A stretch of DNA of 64,000 nt from Acidimicrobiaceae bacterium (GTDB lineage Bacteria; Actinomycetota; Acidimicrobiia; Acidimicrobiales; UBA8592): the NCBI GenBank assembly GCA_024641655.1, contig JAHECR010000001.1:141738-205737 (forward strand), read 5' to 3'. Made by a program: the position numbers and the translations under genes. The notes under the pieces were generated by a model. That model saw nothing but the letters and a program-made list of their open reading frames with translations, had not been told where the DNA came from and did no database searches. Shown piece by piece: positions 55,765 to 64,000 of the stretch (its first letter is position 1; the number at the start of each line of letters is the position of its first letter).

Positions 55765-56526
55765 ATGTATACACAGCGGGACACAGCGCAGGACCACGGC
55801 GTCCAGGTGTCATTGGCGACCTACGCTTACGACGAGCTGAAGCGTGCGCTGTTGGTCGGCGACTTCCGGCTCGGGAGCAGGCTGGGCGAGACGGCACTCG
55901 CGTCCGAGCTCGGCGTCTCACGTACGCCGATCCGCGAAGCGCTGTCACGCCTGCACGCCGAGGGACTCGTCGTCCGCTTCGACGAAGGCGGCTACGGCCC
56001 CGCCGCGCCCGACCTCCACACCATCACCGAGCTCTACGAGGTCCGACGCGGCCTCGAGTTCACCGCGCTCTCGCGCGGCGGGCACGACGAGGGCGCGCTG
56101 CTCACGCTGCAGCGCGATTGGCGCGACCTCGACCCGGCCCTGGAGCCCACAACCGACGGCGGCGGCCCCGCGTTCGTCCTGCTCGACGAGGAATTCCATG
56201 TCCGCCTCGCGCTCGCCGCCGGCAACCGGGCGCTCACCGAGCTGCTCGTCCACGTGAACGAGCGCATCCGCATCGTCCGGATGCACGACTTCCTCACGCC
56301 CGACCGGGTACGCACCACAGTGTCGGAGCACCTCGAGATCGTCGATGCCCTGCTCGGCGGGGATGACGCGACGGAGCTTCTGCGAACCCATCTCGACGTG
56401 TCCGAACGCATCGTCGAGGGCCGCGCCGCGCTCGCGTTGAGCCGCATGATCGGCAGCGACCGCGGCCTCCCGCGCGGCGTCACGGCGGGAATCGGCACCG
56501 GCGGAGTCGGAGGCCTTCATGGCTAG
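55765..56526 (+). CDS. GntR family (FCD type) transcriptional regulator
   Basis: 253-aa repressor. The winged helix is in residues 20-85, with the recognition part [30 protein letters not shown]. The C-terminal helical FCD ligand domain has [10 protein letters not shown] (first metal/effector Arg/Glu), [15 protein letters not shown] near 138-152 with the metal-binding Asp and His, and [12 protein letters not shown] near 192, the third His. Regulators of this type sense organic acids or related metabolites with a metal. It overlaps the ATPase gene by 8 bp and heads the biuret operon, so it likely represses it until the substrate or a breakdown product is present. Confidence 0.92.
   Translation: MYTQRDTAQDHGVQVSLATYAYDELKRALLVGDFRLGSRLGETALASELGVSRTPIREALSRLHAEGLVVRFDEGGYGPAAPDLHTITELYEVRRGLEFTALSRGGHDEGALLTLQRDWRDLDPALEPTTDGGGPAFVLLDEEFHVRLALAAGNRALTELLVHVNERIRIVRMHDFLTPDRVRTTVSEHLEIVDALLGGDDATELLRTHLDVSERIVEGRAALALSRMIGSDRGLPRGVTAGIGTGGVGGLHG
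55766..55773. promoter_or_regulatory. Candidate GntR/FCD operator overlapping the start codon
   Basis: TGTATACA is a perfect 8-bp palindrome that shares two bases with the ATG of the regulator gene. GTATAC cores are common in operators of FCD-type GntR proteins. At this position, just past the presumed transcription start, bound regulator would block transcription of its own operon. Confidence 0.5.
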
Positions 56527-58075
56527 CCCCCAAGCACCCGGCACTTCAGAGCTCGCTGACCGCCTCGACCAGGGCCCCTCGGGGACCCCGAAGCTGGAAG
56601 CACGCGCCATCACGGTCCGGTTCGGCAACCTCGTCGCCAACGACTCGGTGAACCTCGCGGTCCATGCCGGTGAGGTGCACGCCCTGCTCGGCGAGAACGG
56701 CGCCGGCAAGAGCACGTTGATGAAGGCGCTCTACGGCGTCAACCATCCCAGCAGCGGCGAGATCCTCGTCGACGGGCAACGGGTCGACATCAACAGTCCC
56801 GCCGATGCCCGCGCACACCACATCGGCATGGTGTTCCAGGACCTCAGGCTCATCCCGGCGCTCACCGTCGCGGAGAACATCGCGCTCGCCATCGACGGGC
56901 GCGGCCACGCGGACCGGGCCACGCGCCGGGCGGTGAGCGACGCCGCGGAGCGATTCAAGCTTCCCGTGGGTGCCGATCAGCTGGTCCGCAACCTCGCGTT
57001 GGCCGAACGGCAGCAGGTCGAGCTGCTCCGTTCGCTGATGGTGGGTGCCGAGGTCCTGATCCTCGACGAGCCGACCAGCGCCCTCGCCCCGCAGGAGGTC
57101 GACGCCCTCTTCGAAACCGTTTCGGACCTGCGTTCGAGGGGCCTCGCCATCGTCCTGATCACCCACAAGCTGCGCGAAACCCGCGCCAACGCAGACCGAC
57201 TCACCGTGCTTCGGGGCGGCAAGCTCATCGTGGAGGGTCAGGAACCCCACCTCCTCGACGACGACGCCCTGGTCGAAGCGATGGTCGGCCGGACCGTTGC
57301 GCCACTGGCCGGAGCACCGCGGGCTGCTCGCCCCGGCGAGCCCGCTCTACAGATGCGCTCCGTCGACGTCGACGCCGACCGTGGCGGCCTCGCGCTGAAG
57401 GACGTCGACCTCGACGTGGCCCAAGGAGAGTGGATCGGAGTCGCCGGGGTCGCCGGTTCGGGCCAGCGCGAGCTCTACGAGGCCGTGCTCGGGCTGCGCC
57501 ACACCCGCGGCGGCCAGATCCACGTCGGGGGCACGCTCGTGCACAGCAACGACCCACGATCGGCCTTGGCCGCCGGCGCGATGGGGGTCCCCGAAGACCC
57601 GATCGCCGACGGCGTCGTCCCCGGGCTCAGCGTCCTGCAGACCCTCACGCTGGGCCGTCAGACCCGCCGCCGGCTCCTCGTCGACTGGCGCGCCGACCGA
57701 GCCTGGGCACAGTCGCGACCTGAGCTCGCAGGCCTCGCCGTGGCCGACCTCGACCGACCGGTCGCCACCCTGTCCGGCGGCAACATCCAACGGGTCTTCT
57801 ACGCTGCAGCCCTCGCCGCGGAGGCGAAGCTGCTGGTGCTGTCCTATCCCAGTCGGGGGCTCGACATTGCCACGGTCCGGACCGGGCTTGCGATGGTCCG
57901 CGAACGCTGCCAGGCCGGCACGGGCGTGCTGATGATCTCCGAGGACCTCGACGAGCTGCTGGCCGTCTGCGACCGGATCGTCGTGCTGCACGACGGACAC
58001 GCGTCCGAACCGATCGACGCCTCGACCACCGACCGACGCCGGCTGGGCCAGAAGATGGTGGGAGCTGCCTCATGA
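56519..58075 (+). CDS. BMP-type ABC importer ATPase, two fused nucleotide-binding domains
   Basis: 518-aa tandem ATPase of the nucleoside/purine (NupO, RbsA-like) kind. The first domain has Walker [17 protein letters not shown] near residues 59-74 and Walker [16 protein letters not shown] near 180. Its signature is degenerate ([10 protein letters not shown], where LSxGERQ is expected). The second domain has a changed Walker A ([14 protein letters not shown] near 315), as is usual in this family, an intact signature [10 protein letters not shown] near 418, and a Walker [20 protein letters not shown] 56519 lies inside the end of the regulator gene. It drives the permeases at 58072 and 59175. 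Confidence 0.93.
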   Translation: MASPQAPGTSELADRLDQGPSGTPKLEARAITVRFGNLVANDSVNLAVHAGEVHALLGENGAGKSTLMKALYGVNHPSSGEILVDGQRVDINSPADARAHHIGMVFQDLRLIPALTVAENIALAIDGRGHADRATRRAVSDAAERFKLPVGADQLVRNLALAERQQVELLRSLMVGAEVLILDEPTSALAPQEVDALFETVSDLRSRGLAIVLITHKLRETRANADRLTVLRGGKLIVEGQEPHLLDDDALVEAMVGRTVAPLAGAPRAARPGEPALQMRSVDVDADRGGLALKDVDLDVAQGEWIGVAGVAGSGQRELYEAVLGLRHTRGGQIHVGGTLVHSNDPRSALAAGAMGVPEDPIADGVVPGLSVLQTLTLGRQTRRRLLVDWRADRAWAQSRPELAGLAVADLDRPVATLSGGNIQRVFYAAALAAEAKLLVLSYPSRGLDIATVRTGLAMVRERCQAGTGVLMISEDLDELLAVCDRIVVLHDGHASEPIDASTTDRRRLGQKMVGAAS

Positions 58076-59175
58076 CCGAGCTCGCGATCGACGAAACCGC
58101 GCCCGCGCCGGGCTCGGGCGGGCCCGAGCCCGGCCGACCCTCACCCGAAGCCCCGACCACCCGACCGTGGACGTCCATGGCGCGCCCGGTGCTGTCGGGG
58201 CTCGCCGCGTTCGTGGTCTTCGCTCTCCTCCTCGTGGCGAAGGGCATCAACCCGATCGACGGATATCAAGCGATGTGGGACTCGGTGTTTCGCGACACCA
58301 AGAGCTTCGGCGACGTACTCGTCCGACTCACCCCCTACCTGCTCGCGTCATTGGCCGTGGTCCTCCCCGCACGCGCCGGGCTGTTCAACATCGGCGGGGA
58401 GGGTCAGTTGCTCGTCGGCGCCATCGGCGCCATGGCGATGGCGAACGCCCTCGATCACGGGCTCGGTCGGACTCCGACCCTCATCCTCATGGCGCTAGCT
58501 GCCATGACGCTCGCGGGGCTCTGGGCGGGGATCGCGGCGGTGCTCCGGCACTGGACCAACACCAACGAGGCGATCAGCACCCTCCTGTGCAACTACCTGG
58601 CGGCGCTCTTCCTCAGCTGGTTGGTCTTCGGCCGGTGGAAGGACCCACGCGCCACGGGGTTCCCCCGAAGCCGCCAGTTCGGGATCGACGAGAGGCTCCC
58701 GCTGCTGTGGGGCCGCGTCCACATCGGCATCCTCGTGGCCATCGCGGCCGCCATCGTCGTCTGGGCCGCGTTGCGATGGTCCACCTGGGGCTTCCGTCTC
58801 CAGGTCCTCGGCGGCAACGCCGAGGCCGCCCGACGCGCCGGATTCCACAACGGCCGACTCGCCGCCTCCGCCCTCATGTGCGGTGGAGCGCTCGCCGGTC
58901 TCGGGGGGATGCTCCAGGTCACCGGCGTCGAAGGCCAGGTCAGTGCCCAGATGATGACCGGTTACGGCTTCACCGGCGTGCTGGCTGCCTGGATGGTGCG
59001 CCAACGCCCACTCTGGGCAATCGGCTCGTCGACGCTCCTGGCCGCGATCTCGGTCGGCGGGAACGGGCTGAAGATACGTGCCGGCTTGTCGGCAGGCTCG
59101 GTAAACATCCTCATGGCGCTGCTCCTGCTCGCCGTTCTCGGCTGGGGTCGACGACCTGAACGGGCGGTGGCGTGA
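58072..59175 (+). CDS. BMP-type ABC importer permease 1
   Basis: 367-aa permease of the BPD_transp_2 family (NupP/YufP-like). After a long Pro/Gly-rich cytoplasmic N-terminus (residues 1-40) come about eight to ten hydrophobic helices. Family marks are [29 protein letters not shown] near residues 98-126, [25 protein letters not shown] near 163, and [39 protein letters not shown] near 252-290. ATG 58072 overlaps the ATPase stop (ATGA). It pairs with the second permease. Confidence 0.93.
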   Translation: MTELAIDETAPAPGSGGPEPGRPSPEAPTTRPWTSMARPVLSGLAAFVVFALLLVAKGINPIDGYQAMWDSVFRDTKSFGDVLVRLTPYLLASLAVVLPARAGLFNIGGEGQLLVGAIGAMAMANALDHGLGRTPTLILMALAAMTLAGLWAGIAAVLRHWTNTNEAISTLLCNYLAALFLSWLVFGRWKDPRATGFPRSRQFGIDERLPLLWGRVHIGILVAIAAAIVVWAALRWSTWGFRLQVLGGNAEAARRAGFHNGRLAASALMCGGALAGLGGMLQVTGVEGQVSAQMMTGYGFTGVLAAWMVRQRPLWAIGSSTLLAAISVGGNGLKIRAGLSAGSVNILMALLLLAVLGWGRRPERAVA

Positions 59176-60089
59176 TGCTGCAAGCGATCTTGGTCGGAGC
59201 GGTACGCGGCGGCACCTCAATCGTGTTCAGCACGGTCGGCGAGACCATCACCGAGCGTTCCGGCGTCATCAATCTCGGCGTCGAGGGTTCGATGCTCGCG
59301 GGTGCGCTGACGGCCTACGCCGTGGGCATCGAGACGGGGAACCCGTGGATCGGCGCTGCTGCAGGGACGGCCGCCGGACTCGTGCTCGCCCTCGTCCATG
59401 CGTTCATGGTGATCGAGCGCCAGGCGAACCAGATCGCGGTCGGGCTGGCGGTGTTCTTCCTCGGCCTCGGAGCGACGTCGTTGTTCGGCCAGGACTACGT
59501 GTCTCAGGGCGTCCAACCCTTCGCGGCATACGCGATCCCGGGCTTGTCGGACATCCCTTGGGTGGGGCCCATCTTGTTCGACCACGACCCCCTCACCTAC
59601 CTGTCGTTCTTCGTCGTCCCGGCGGCGTGGCTCCTACTCATGCGCACCGGTCTCGGCCTGCGCATTCGGGCGGCGGGCGAGCGACCCGAGGTCCTCGAGA
59701 CCATGGGCACCTCACCGGCGCGCATCCGATGGGTGGCGATCGCCATCGGTGGGGCGCTCGCCGGCCTCGGCGGGGCCCAACTGGCGACCGCGTTCGCCCG
59801 GACCTGGTCGGAAAACATGGTGGCGGGTCGTGGCTTCATCGCCGTGGCACTCGTGATCTTCGCGGGGTGGAACCCCTTGCTCACCATCGTGGGGGCCTAC
59901 CTGTTCTCGGGCGCGGTTGCCTTCGAGCTCGAGCTGCAGGCTCGCGGCACCGGCGTCTCGATCTTCCTGCTCGACGCCATCCCGTATCTCGCCGTGCTGT
60001 TCGTCCTGGCGGCGCTCAGCGGCCGCCGGCGCCACGCCGCTCCCGAAGGACTCGACGCCGTCTTCGACAGCGGAGCCGGCGTCGGCTGA
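59175..60089 (+). CDS. BMP-type ABC importer permease 2
   Basis: 304-aa permease of the same family (NupQ/YufQ-like). It has STVGETITERSGVINLGVEGSMLAGALTAYAVG near residues 19-51, EGSMLAG being typical of the branch, [37 protein letters not shown] near 166-202 with the coupling region, and GRGFIAVALVIFAGWNPLLTIVGAYLFSGAVAFELELQ. ATG 59175 overlaps the upstream stop; a GTG at 59172, one codon earlier, is equally possible. The substrate is expected to match the downstream catabolic enzymes. Confidence 0.93.
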   Translation: MLQAILVGAVRGGTSIVFSTVGETITERSGVINLGVEGSMLAGALTAYAVGIETGNPWIGAAAGTAAGLVLALVHAFMVIERQANQIAVGLAVFFLGLGATSLFGQDYVSQGVQPFAAYAIPGLSDIPWVGPILFDHDPLTYLSFFVVPAAWLLLMRTGLGLRIRAAGERPEVLETMGTSPARIRWVAIAIGGALAGLGGAQLATAFARTWSENMVAGRGFIAVALVIFAGWNPLLTIVGAYLFSGAVAFELELQARGTGVSIFLLDAIPYLAVLFVLAALSGRRRHAAPEGLDAVFDSGAGVG

Positions 60090-60149
60090 GCGCCGAATTC
60101 AGCCTGATCCCCCAAACCAACCATGCATGACCAGACCCGGAGGTTCCCC

Positions 60150-61367
60150 ATGTCCACAACCTTGAAGCGACTGCTCGCGGTGCTGCTCGCGTTGACGCTG
60201 CTCGCCACAGCGTGCGGCGACGACGACACTGCGGCGAGCGATGACTCGACCCCGTCCGACGATGGCGGCGGCGCCGCGGTCGCCTGCGGAACCGACGCCA
60301 CCAAGGTCGGCTTCCTGTACGTCGGGGCGAAGGACGACTTCGGCTACAACCAGGCCGCCTACGAGGCCGCCGTGGCGATGGGTACGGCGACCGGCGTCGA
60401 GGTGATCCACGCCGAGAACGTGCCCGAAACGCTCGAGGACGCCGTGCCGGTCATGGAGGACATGATCTCACGCGGCGCCACGATCCTGTTCCCGACCAGC
60501 TTCGGTCACTTCGACGCAGCAGTCGCCGTGGCCAAGGACCATCCCGACGTGTGTGTCGTGCACCAGGGCCAGCTGGAGGCATCGCTCGATGCCCCCCTCG
60601 ACAACCTGGGAACGTACTTCTCCTCGGTGTTCGAGCCGGTGTACCTCGCTGGCATCGCTGCCGGTCACGCAACCAAGACCAACGTGTTGGGCTACGTCTA
60701 CGCCATCCCGATCCCCCAGACGCTCGAGAACATCAACGCCTTCGCGCTGGGAGCGCAGTCGGTGAACCCCGACGCGAAGGTCATCGCCGTGTCCACAACC
60801 AGCTGGTGCGACCCCGGTAAGCAGGCACTGGCTGCGAACACTCTGCTCGAGAAGAACGCCGACGTGCTGACCCAACACCAGGACTGCACCAAGACCATCA
60901 TCGAGACCGCCGAGAACGCGGGAGCCATGTCGGTGGGCTACCACTACGACGCATCGGAGCTTGCCCCGACCGGCTGGCTCACCGGCTCGAACTGGGCGTG
61001 GACGGCCCTCTACACCGACATCGTCCAAACGATGATCGACGGCGACTTCGTCACCAGCCCCTACAACGGCGACTACCGCATCGGCTACCGCGACATCGGC
61101 GCCCCCTTCGTCGCCTTCGAACCGTCAGCGCCCGGCCCGGCACTCGACGCCGCCGGGCAGGCCCTCGTCCAGGAGGCCTACGACAAGTTCTTCGTCGACG
61201 CCGACGGCGACGGCATCAGTGACTTCTCGGTCTTCAGCGGGCCCCTCGAGGATCGCGACGGCAACGTCATGCTCGCCGAGGGGGAGACGCCCGACTACGT
61301 CGAGCTCGACACGCTTTTCGCGACGACACCGTTCTTCGTGAAGGGTGTCGAGGGCAGCCTCGGCTGA
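60150..61367 (+). CDS. BMP family ABC substrate-binding lipoprotein
   Basis: 405-aa lipoprotein of the basic-membrane-protein (PnrA/BmpA-like) family, whose known members bind purine nucleosides or related small N-compounds. The signal peptide with lipobox LATAC covers residues 1-23, then a short acidic linker. Mature marks are KVGFLYVGAKDDFGYNQAAYEAAVAM near residues 53-78, ENVPETLEDAVPVMEDMISRGATILFPTSFGHFDAAVAVA, and SVFEPVYLAGIAAGHATKTNVLGYV near 160. ATG 60150 follows GGAGG. The gene order points to biuret or another ureido compound as ligand; this is inference. Confidence 0.92.
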   Translation: MSTTLKRLLAVLLALTLLATACGDDDTAASDDSTPSDDGGGAAVACGTDATKVGFLYVGAKDDFGYNQAAYEAAVAMGTATGVEVIHAENVPETLEDAVPVMEDMISRGATILFPTSFGHFDAAVAVAKDHPDVCVVHQGQLEASLDAPLDNLGTYFSSVFEPVYLAGIAAGHATKTNVLGYVYAIPIPQTLENINAFALGAQSVNPDAKVIAVSTTSWCDPGKQALAANTLLEKNADVLTQHQDCTKTIIETAENAGAMSVGYHYDASELAPTGWLTGSNWAWTALYTDIVQTMIDGDFVTSPYNGDYRIGYRDIGAPFVAFEPSAPGPALDAAGQALVQEAYDKFFVDADGDGISDFSVFSGPLEDRDGNVMLAEGETPDYVELDTLFATTPFFVKGVEGSLG

Positions 61368-61377
61368 TTGGGCGGTC

Positions 61378-61413
61378 GTGTGGTGGCCGGGCCCCGTGAC
61401 CCGGCCACCACAC
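61378..61413 (+). terminator. Hairpin after BMP lipoprotein gene, no U-tract
   Basis: A perfect 14-bp stem (GTGTGGTGGCCGGG, 61378-61391, with 61400-61413) has an 8-nt loop. No T-run follows. It lies 11 bp after the lipoprotein stop and before the hydrolase gene, as in the other two transport operons of this window. Confidence 0.75.
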
Positions 61414-61433
61414 CGACACCCGGGAGATGGCCC

Positions 61434-62147
61434 ATGGAGCACACGACCACCACCCTGTTCGTCCACGGCGTAGGAATGTGGCCAGGGCTGTTCACGCCGC
61501 TCGTCGAACGTTCCGGAGGCCGCTCCCTGTGCTGGGTTCGTCCCGGCTATTGCCACACCACACCCGCTGCAAATCTGGAGGAACAGGTGGATCTGCTCGA
61601 GGACGCGATCGCCGAGTCGGCACCCGCCGTGTTGGTGGGTGTCAGCGGCGGCGCGACCCTCGCCCTTGCCGCGGCACTCCGCTCGCCACTGGGGCTCGAG
61701 GCGATCATCACCCATGAGCCGCTGCTCGGGCCGCTGGCACCGGCGCTGAACGCCCAGGTTCGCGCTGCGGGGGCCGCGCTGCGGGCCCAACCCGACGCGG
61801 CGTCGGTATGGGACTTCCTCGATGGGCTGTACGGTTTCGGAGCGATCGAGGCCTGCGCTCCCGAGGCGCAGGCATTCGTCCAGGATCACCTTCAGGTCAT
61901 CGCTCACGAAGTCGCCGACTTCGCGGAGTTCGCCCCCGAGCGCTCGGCGCTCGAGGCGATGCGCGCCCCGCATCTCACCACTGTCGGGAGCCGATCCTCG
62001 GAGCGGCGGCACCAGGTAGCAGCCCTCCTGGCATCCGTCGGCGCATCTCGGACCGTGATCGCCGACGCCGGCCACCTGGTGCTCGCCGACGCACCCGTCG
62101 CATTCGCCGACGCGATCACCGCGTTCCTCACGGAGGTGGCCTCGTGA
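61434..62147 (+). CDS. Alpha/beta hydrolase of the biuret operon
   Basis: 237-aa alpha/beta-hydrolase-fold protein. The oxyanion region is [14 protein letters not shown] near residues 7-20, the nucleophile elbow [11 protein letters not shown] near 62-72 (G-V-S-G-G), and the His is in [13 protein letters not shown] near 208. The acid is probably the Asp or Glu in [11 protein letters not shown] or the segment before it. It might release a ureido compound from a carrier or ester, or act on a different imported compound. No such enzyme is required for biuret itself. ATG 61434 has GGGAG 9 nt before it. Its stop overlaps the next gene's GTG. Confidence 0.85.
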   Translation: MEHTTTTLFVHGVGMWPGLFTPLVERSGGRSLCWVRPGYCHTTPAANLEEQVDLLEDAIAESAPAVLVGVSGGATLALAAALRSPLGLEAIITHEPLLGPLAPALNAQVRAAGAALRAQPDAASVWDFLDGLYGFGAIEACAPEAQAFVQDHLQVIAHEVADFAEFAPERSALEAMRAPHLTTVGSRSSERRHQVAALLASVGASRTVIADAGHLVLADAPVAFADAITAFLTEVAS

Positions 62148-62737
62148 TCGTCGATTCGACCCCGTACCCCTGGCCGTTCACGGGCGCGATCGACCCGAGC
62201 GCGACGGCACTGGTGATCTGCGGGTCGGGCCCGGAGTGGTCGGGGCGCACGCCGCTCGACCCCGCCTGCGAGGACAACCTCGCTCGACTCCGCTTGCTCG
62301 CTCGTCGGCTTCCGATCCCGACCGTGCTGGTGCGACACGCTCGACCGAACGATCATCGGGTCACGTCACTGCCATCGGCGCCATCGCCCGTACTGGACCC
62401 CGACACCGGCGATCTCGAGGTACACGCAGCAGGCATCGACGGGTTCTTCGGGAGCCCGCTGGCCAGCGTGTTGCGGAGGCAGGGACGGACCCACCTCCTC
62501 ATCACCGGTCGCGGGTTCGAGACGGCGGTCCACAGCACGCTGCGCCGCGCCAACGACGACGGGTTCGAGTGTCTGACGGTCCACGACGCGTGCTCCCCCC
62601 TCGATGCTGCCCTGACTGCCGCCTCCATCTCCTCGATCGAGATGTCCGGCGGCATCTTCGGCGCGGTCGCCACCACCGATGCCGTCATCGCGGCATTCTC
62701 CCCCCTTCTCACCACCAGCTCGGAGGCACCCTCATGA
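62144..62737 (+). CDS. Catalytically dead isochorismatase-fold paralogue of BiuH
   Basis: 197-aa relative of the biuret hydrolase encoded right after it. Both begin with the same head ([11 protein letters not shown] here, [11 protein letters not shown] there), and the C-terminal halves align without gaps ([21 protein letters not shown] with [21 protein letters not shown]). Every triad residue is lost: Asp of the DWQ motif is Gly (ICGSGPEW), the Lys segment is missing, and the Cys is Ala. A structural or regulatory partner of BiuH is likely. GTG 62144 overlaps the previous stop and follows GGAGG. The gene ends 4 bp inside biuH. Confidence 0.9.
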   Translation: MIVDSTPYPWPFTGAIDPSATALVICGSGPEWSGRTPLDPACEDNLARLRLLARRLPIPTVLVRHARPNDHRVTSLPSAPSPVLDPDTGDLEVHAAGIDGFFGSPLASVLRRQGRTHLLITGRGFETAVHSTLRRANDDGFECLTVHDACSPLDAALTAASISSIEMSGGIFGAVATTDAVIAAFSPLLTTSSEAPS

Positions 62738-63426
62738 CCACATTCCCGACCTTGTCCGCCGAACCGTACGACTGGCCATACGACGGCGCCATCGACCCCG
62801 CTCGCACGGCGCTCATGATGATCGATTGGCAGACCGACTTCTGCGGTCCCGGCGGCTATGTCGATGCCATGGGATACGACCTCGACCTGACCAGGTCGGG
62901 ACTCGCCCCTGCGGCAAGAGTCCTGGCTGCAGCCCGCGCAGTCGGCATGCACGTCATCCACACCCGCGAGGGGCACACTCCCGACCTCGCCGACCTGCCC
63001 GCCAACAAGCTCTGGCGCTCCAAGCGCATCGGTGCGGGGATCGGCGATGCCGGGCCCTGCGGCCGCATTCTCGTGCGAGGCGAACCTGGTTGGGACATCG
63101 TCCCCGAGGTCTACCCCATCGCCGGCGAGCACATCATCGACAAACCCGGCAAGGGAAGCTTCTACGCCACCGACCTCGACCTCGTGCTGCGCAACAAGGC
63201 CGTGACCCACATCATCTTCACCGGCATCACGACCGACGTCTGCGTGCACACGACGATGCGGGAAGCGAACGATCGCGGGTTCGAATGCCTGTTGCTGGAG
63301 GACTGCACCGGCGCGACCGACGTCGGCAACTACCAGGCCGCCCTCCACATGGTGAAGATGCAAGGCGGCGTTTTCGGCGCAGTCGCTTCCTCGGAGAACC
63401 TCCTGGCTGCACTCGGCGCCCCATGA
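62734..63426 (+). CDS. biuH: Biuret amidohydrolase (BiuH-like)
   Basis: 230-aa cysteine hydrolase. It closely resembles characterised rhizobial biuret hydrolase from memory. The triad is complete: Asp in [11 protein letters not shown] near residue 31, Lys in [14 protein letters not shown] near 143 region, and Cys in [21 protein letters not shown] near 170. Other family marks are [62 protein letters not shown] and [10 protein letters not shown]. It cleaves biuret to allophanate and ammonia. A triuret or ureido substrate is possible, since triuret hydrolase is a close paralogue. ATG 62734 follows GGAGG and overlaps the upstream gene. Allophanate hydrolase follows, which completes the pathway. 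Confidence 0.9.
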   Translation: MTTFPTLSAEPYDWPYDGAIDPARTALMMIDWQTDFCGPGGYVDAMGYDLDLTRSGLAPAARVLAAARAVGMHVIHTREGHTPDLADLPANKLWRSKRIGAGIGDAGPCGRILVRGEPGWDIVPEVYPIAGEHIIDKPGKGSFYATDLDLVLRNKAVTHIIFTGITTDVCVHTTMREANDRGFECLLLEDCTGATDVGNYQAALHMVKMQGGVFGAVASSENLLAALGAP

Positions 63427-64000
63427 CGGCCACCGACGCCGTCGAGCGGTTCCTGCGCTCCCTCGACGAGCTCGACGATCCCGCGATCTTCATATCGACC
63501 AGGGGCGCCGCCGACCTACGCGCCCGCGCCGAGACCGTCGACGCGCAGGCAGCGGCAGAGGTACCGCTGCGCGGCCTGGTCTTCGGCGTCAAGGACAACA
63601 TCGATGTGGCGGGTCTGCCCACGACCGCAGCCTGTCCCGCCTACGCGTACCTGCCCGAACGGTCGGCCCACGTCGTGACGCTGCTCGAGGCGGCGGGTGC
63701 CATCGCCGTGGGGAAGACGAACCTCGATCAATTCGCAACCGGCCTCGTCGGAACCCGCTCTCCCCACGGCACGCCCAGGAACCCGTTCGCGCCCGAATTC
63801 GTGCCCGGCGGTTCGAGCTCGGGGTCGGCGGTCGCCGTTGCGCGTGGGCTGGTCGACTTCGCCCTGGGTACCGACACGGCGGGTTCCGGCCGCGTCCCCG
63901 CAGCCTTCTGCGGCATCATCGGGCTGAAACCGACGCCTGGCAGGCTGTCGTGTGACGGCGTGGTTCCCGCGGTCCGCAGCATCGACTGCGTGTCGGTCCT
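63423..64000 (+). CDS. atzF: Allophanate hydrolase, N-terminal amidase part, cut by window end
   Basis: Only 192 codons are visible, all in the amidase-signature domain. The catalytic Lys is in [25 protein letters not shown] near residue 60, the serine pair is in [17 protein letters not shown] near 128-140 and [25 protein letters not shown] near 150-176. The opening [12 protein letters not shown] near the edge matches AtzF-type allophanate hydrolases rather than GatA. The enzyme splits allophanate from BiuH into ammonia and CO2. ATG 63423 overlaps the biuH stop by 4 bp. Whether the C-terminal decarboxylating domain is present lies outside the window. Confidence 0.88.
   Translation, partial: MTATDAVERFLRSLDELDDPAIFISTRGAADLRARAETVDAQAAAEVPLRGLVFGVKDNIDVAGLPTTAACPAYAYLPERSAHVVTLLEAAGAIAVGKTNLDQFATGLVGTRSPHGTPRNPFAPEFVPGGSSSGSAVAVARGLVDFALGTDTAGSGRVPAAFCGIIGLKPTPGRLSCDGVVPAVRSIDCVSV

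Overview
The window is high-GC, gene-dense DNA from an actinobacterium, most probably of the class Acidimicrobiia. This assignment is inference. It rests on the high GC, the many CaiB-type CoA-transferases, crotonase and short-chain dehydrogenase paralogues, an F420-type (LLM) oxidoreductase, a Dpp/BMP lipoprotein style in which the lipobox Cys is followed by GDDD, and many genes that begin 6-8 nt after a TANNNT box without a ribosome-binding site (leaderless mRNAs). No rRNA, tRNA, CRISPR array, phage or transposase gene was seen.

Layout. (1) 1-10577: acyl-CoA catabolism. It holds a truncated acyl-CoA synthetase, a CoA-transferase, an amidohydrolase, a lipocalin/CrtC-like protein, a degenerate isochorismatase-fold protein, an SDR, a nitroreductase, a two-gene MaoC hydratase, and a DUF35 / SCP2-thiolase / EthD set. 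The MaoC and DUF35/thiolase pairs resemble the hydratase and retro-aldolase modules that shorten steroid side chains. (2) 10801-22043: a GH13 glucosidase, small proteins, an alpha/beta hydrolase, a bile-acid-CoA-ligase-like synthetase, an MFS exporter, a two-domain VOC protein, an overlapping crotonase/SnoaL/unknown triplet and an SDR. (3) 22389-32528: a peptide-type ABC importer whose two permeases carry extra membrane segments, with an RDD gene embedded in the operon, followed by an LLM oxidoreductase and a fused double CoA-transferase. (4) 32543-45491: mixed single genes (FMN-binding protein, endonuclease-like protein, YggU, crotonase, methyltransferase, M20 peptidase, SDR, typA, phosphatase, EamA transporter, DUF1971, ferredoxin, SF2 helicase). 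Two loci of a nested palindromic repeat lie here. (5) 45753-51503: a canonical five-gene peptide/nickel-type ABC operon. (6) 51550-55311: hrpA. (7) 55765-64000 (cut by the window end): a GntR/FCD regulator, a BMP-type ABC importer (ATPase, two permeases, lipoprotein), an alpha/beta hydrolase, a catalytically dead isochorismatase-fold paralogue, a biuret hydrolase and the start of allophanate hydrolase.

Region 7 reads as one nitrogen-scavenging operon. The importer would bring in biuret or a related ureido compound. BiuH would release ammonia and allophanate, and AtzF would split allophanate to ammonia and CO2. The GntR protein probably controls its own leaderless promoter through a TGTATACA palindrome that overlaps its start codon.

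The most unusual observations are the triad-less partner encoded directly before BiuH, the enlarged permeases plus RDD protein in region 3, the nested palindromes at 32543 and 41210, a 12-codon leaderless leader ORF coupled to the helicase at 43851, and strong hairpins placed just after each of the three substrate-binding-protein genes.
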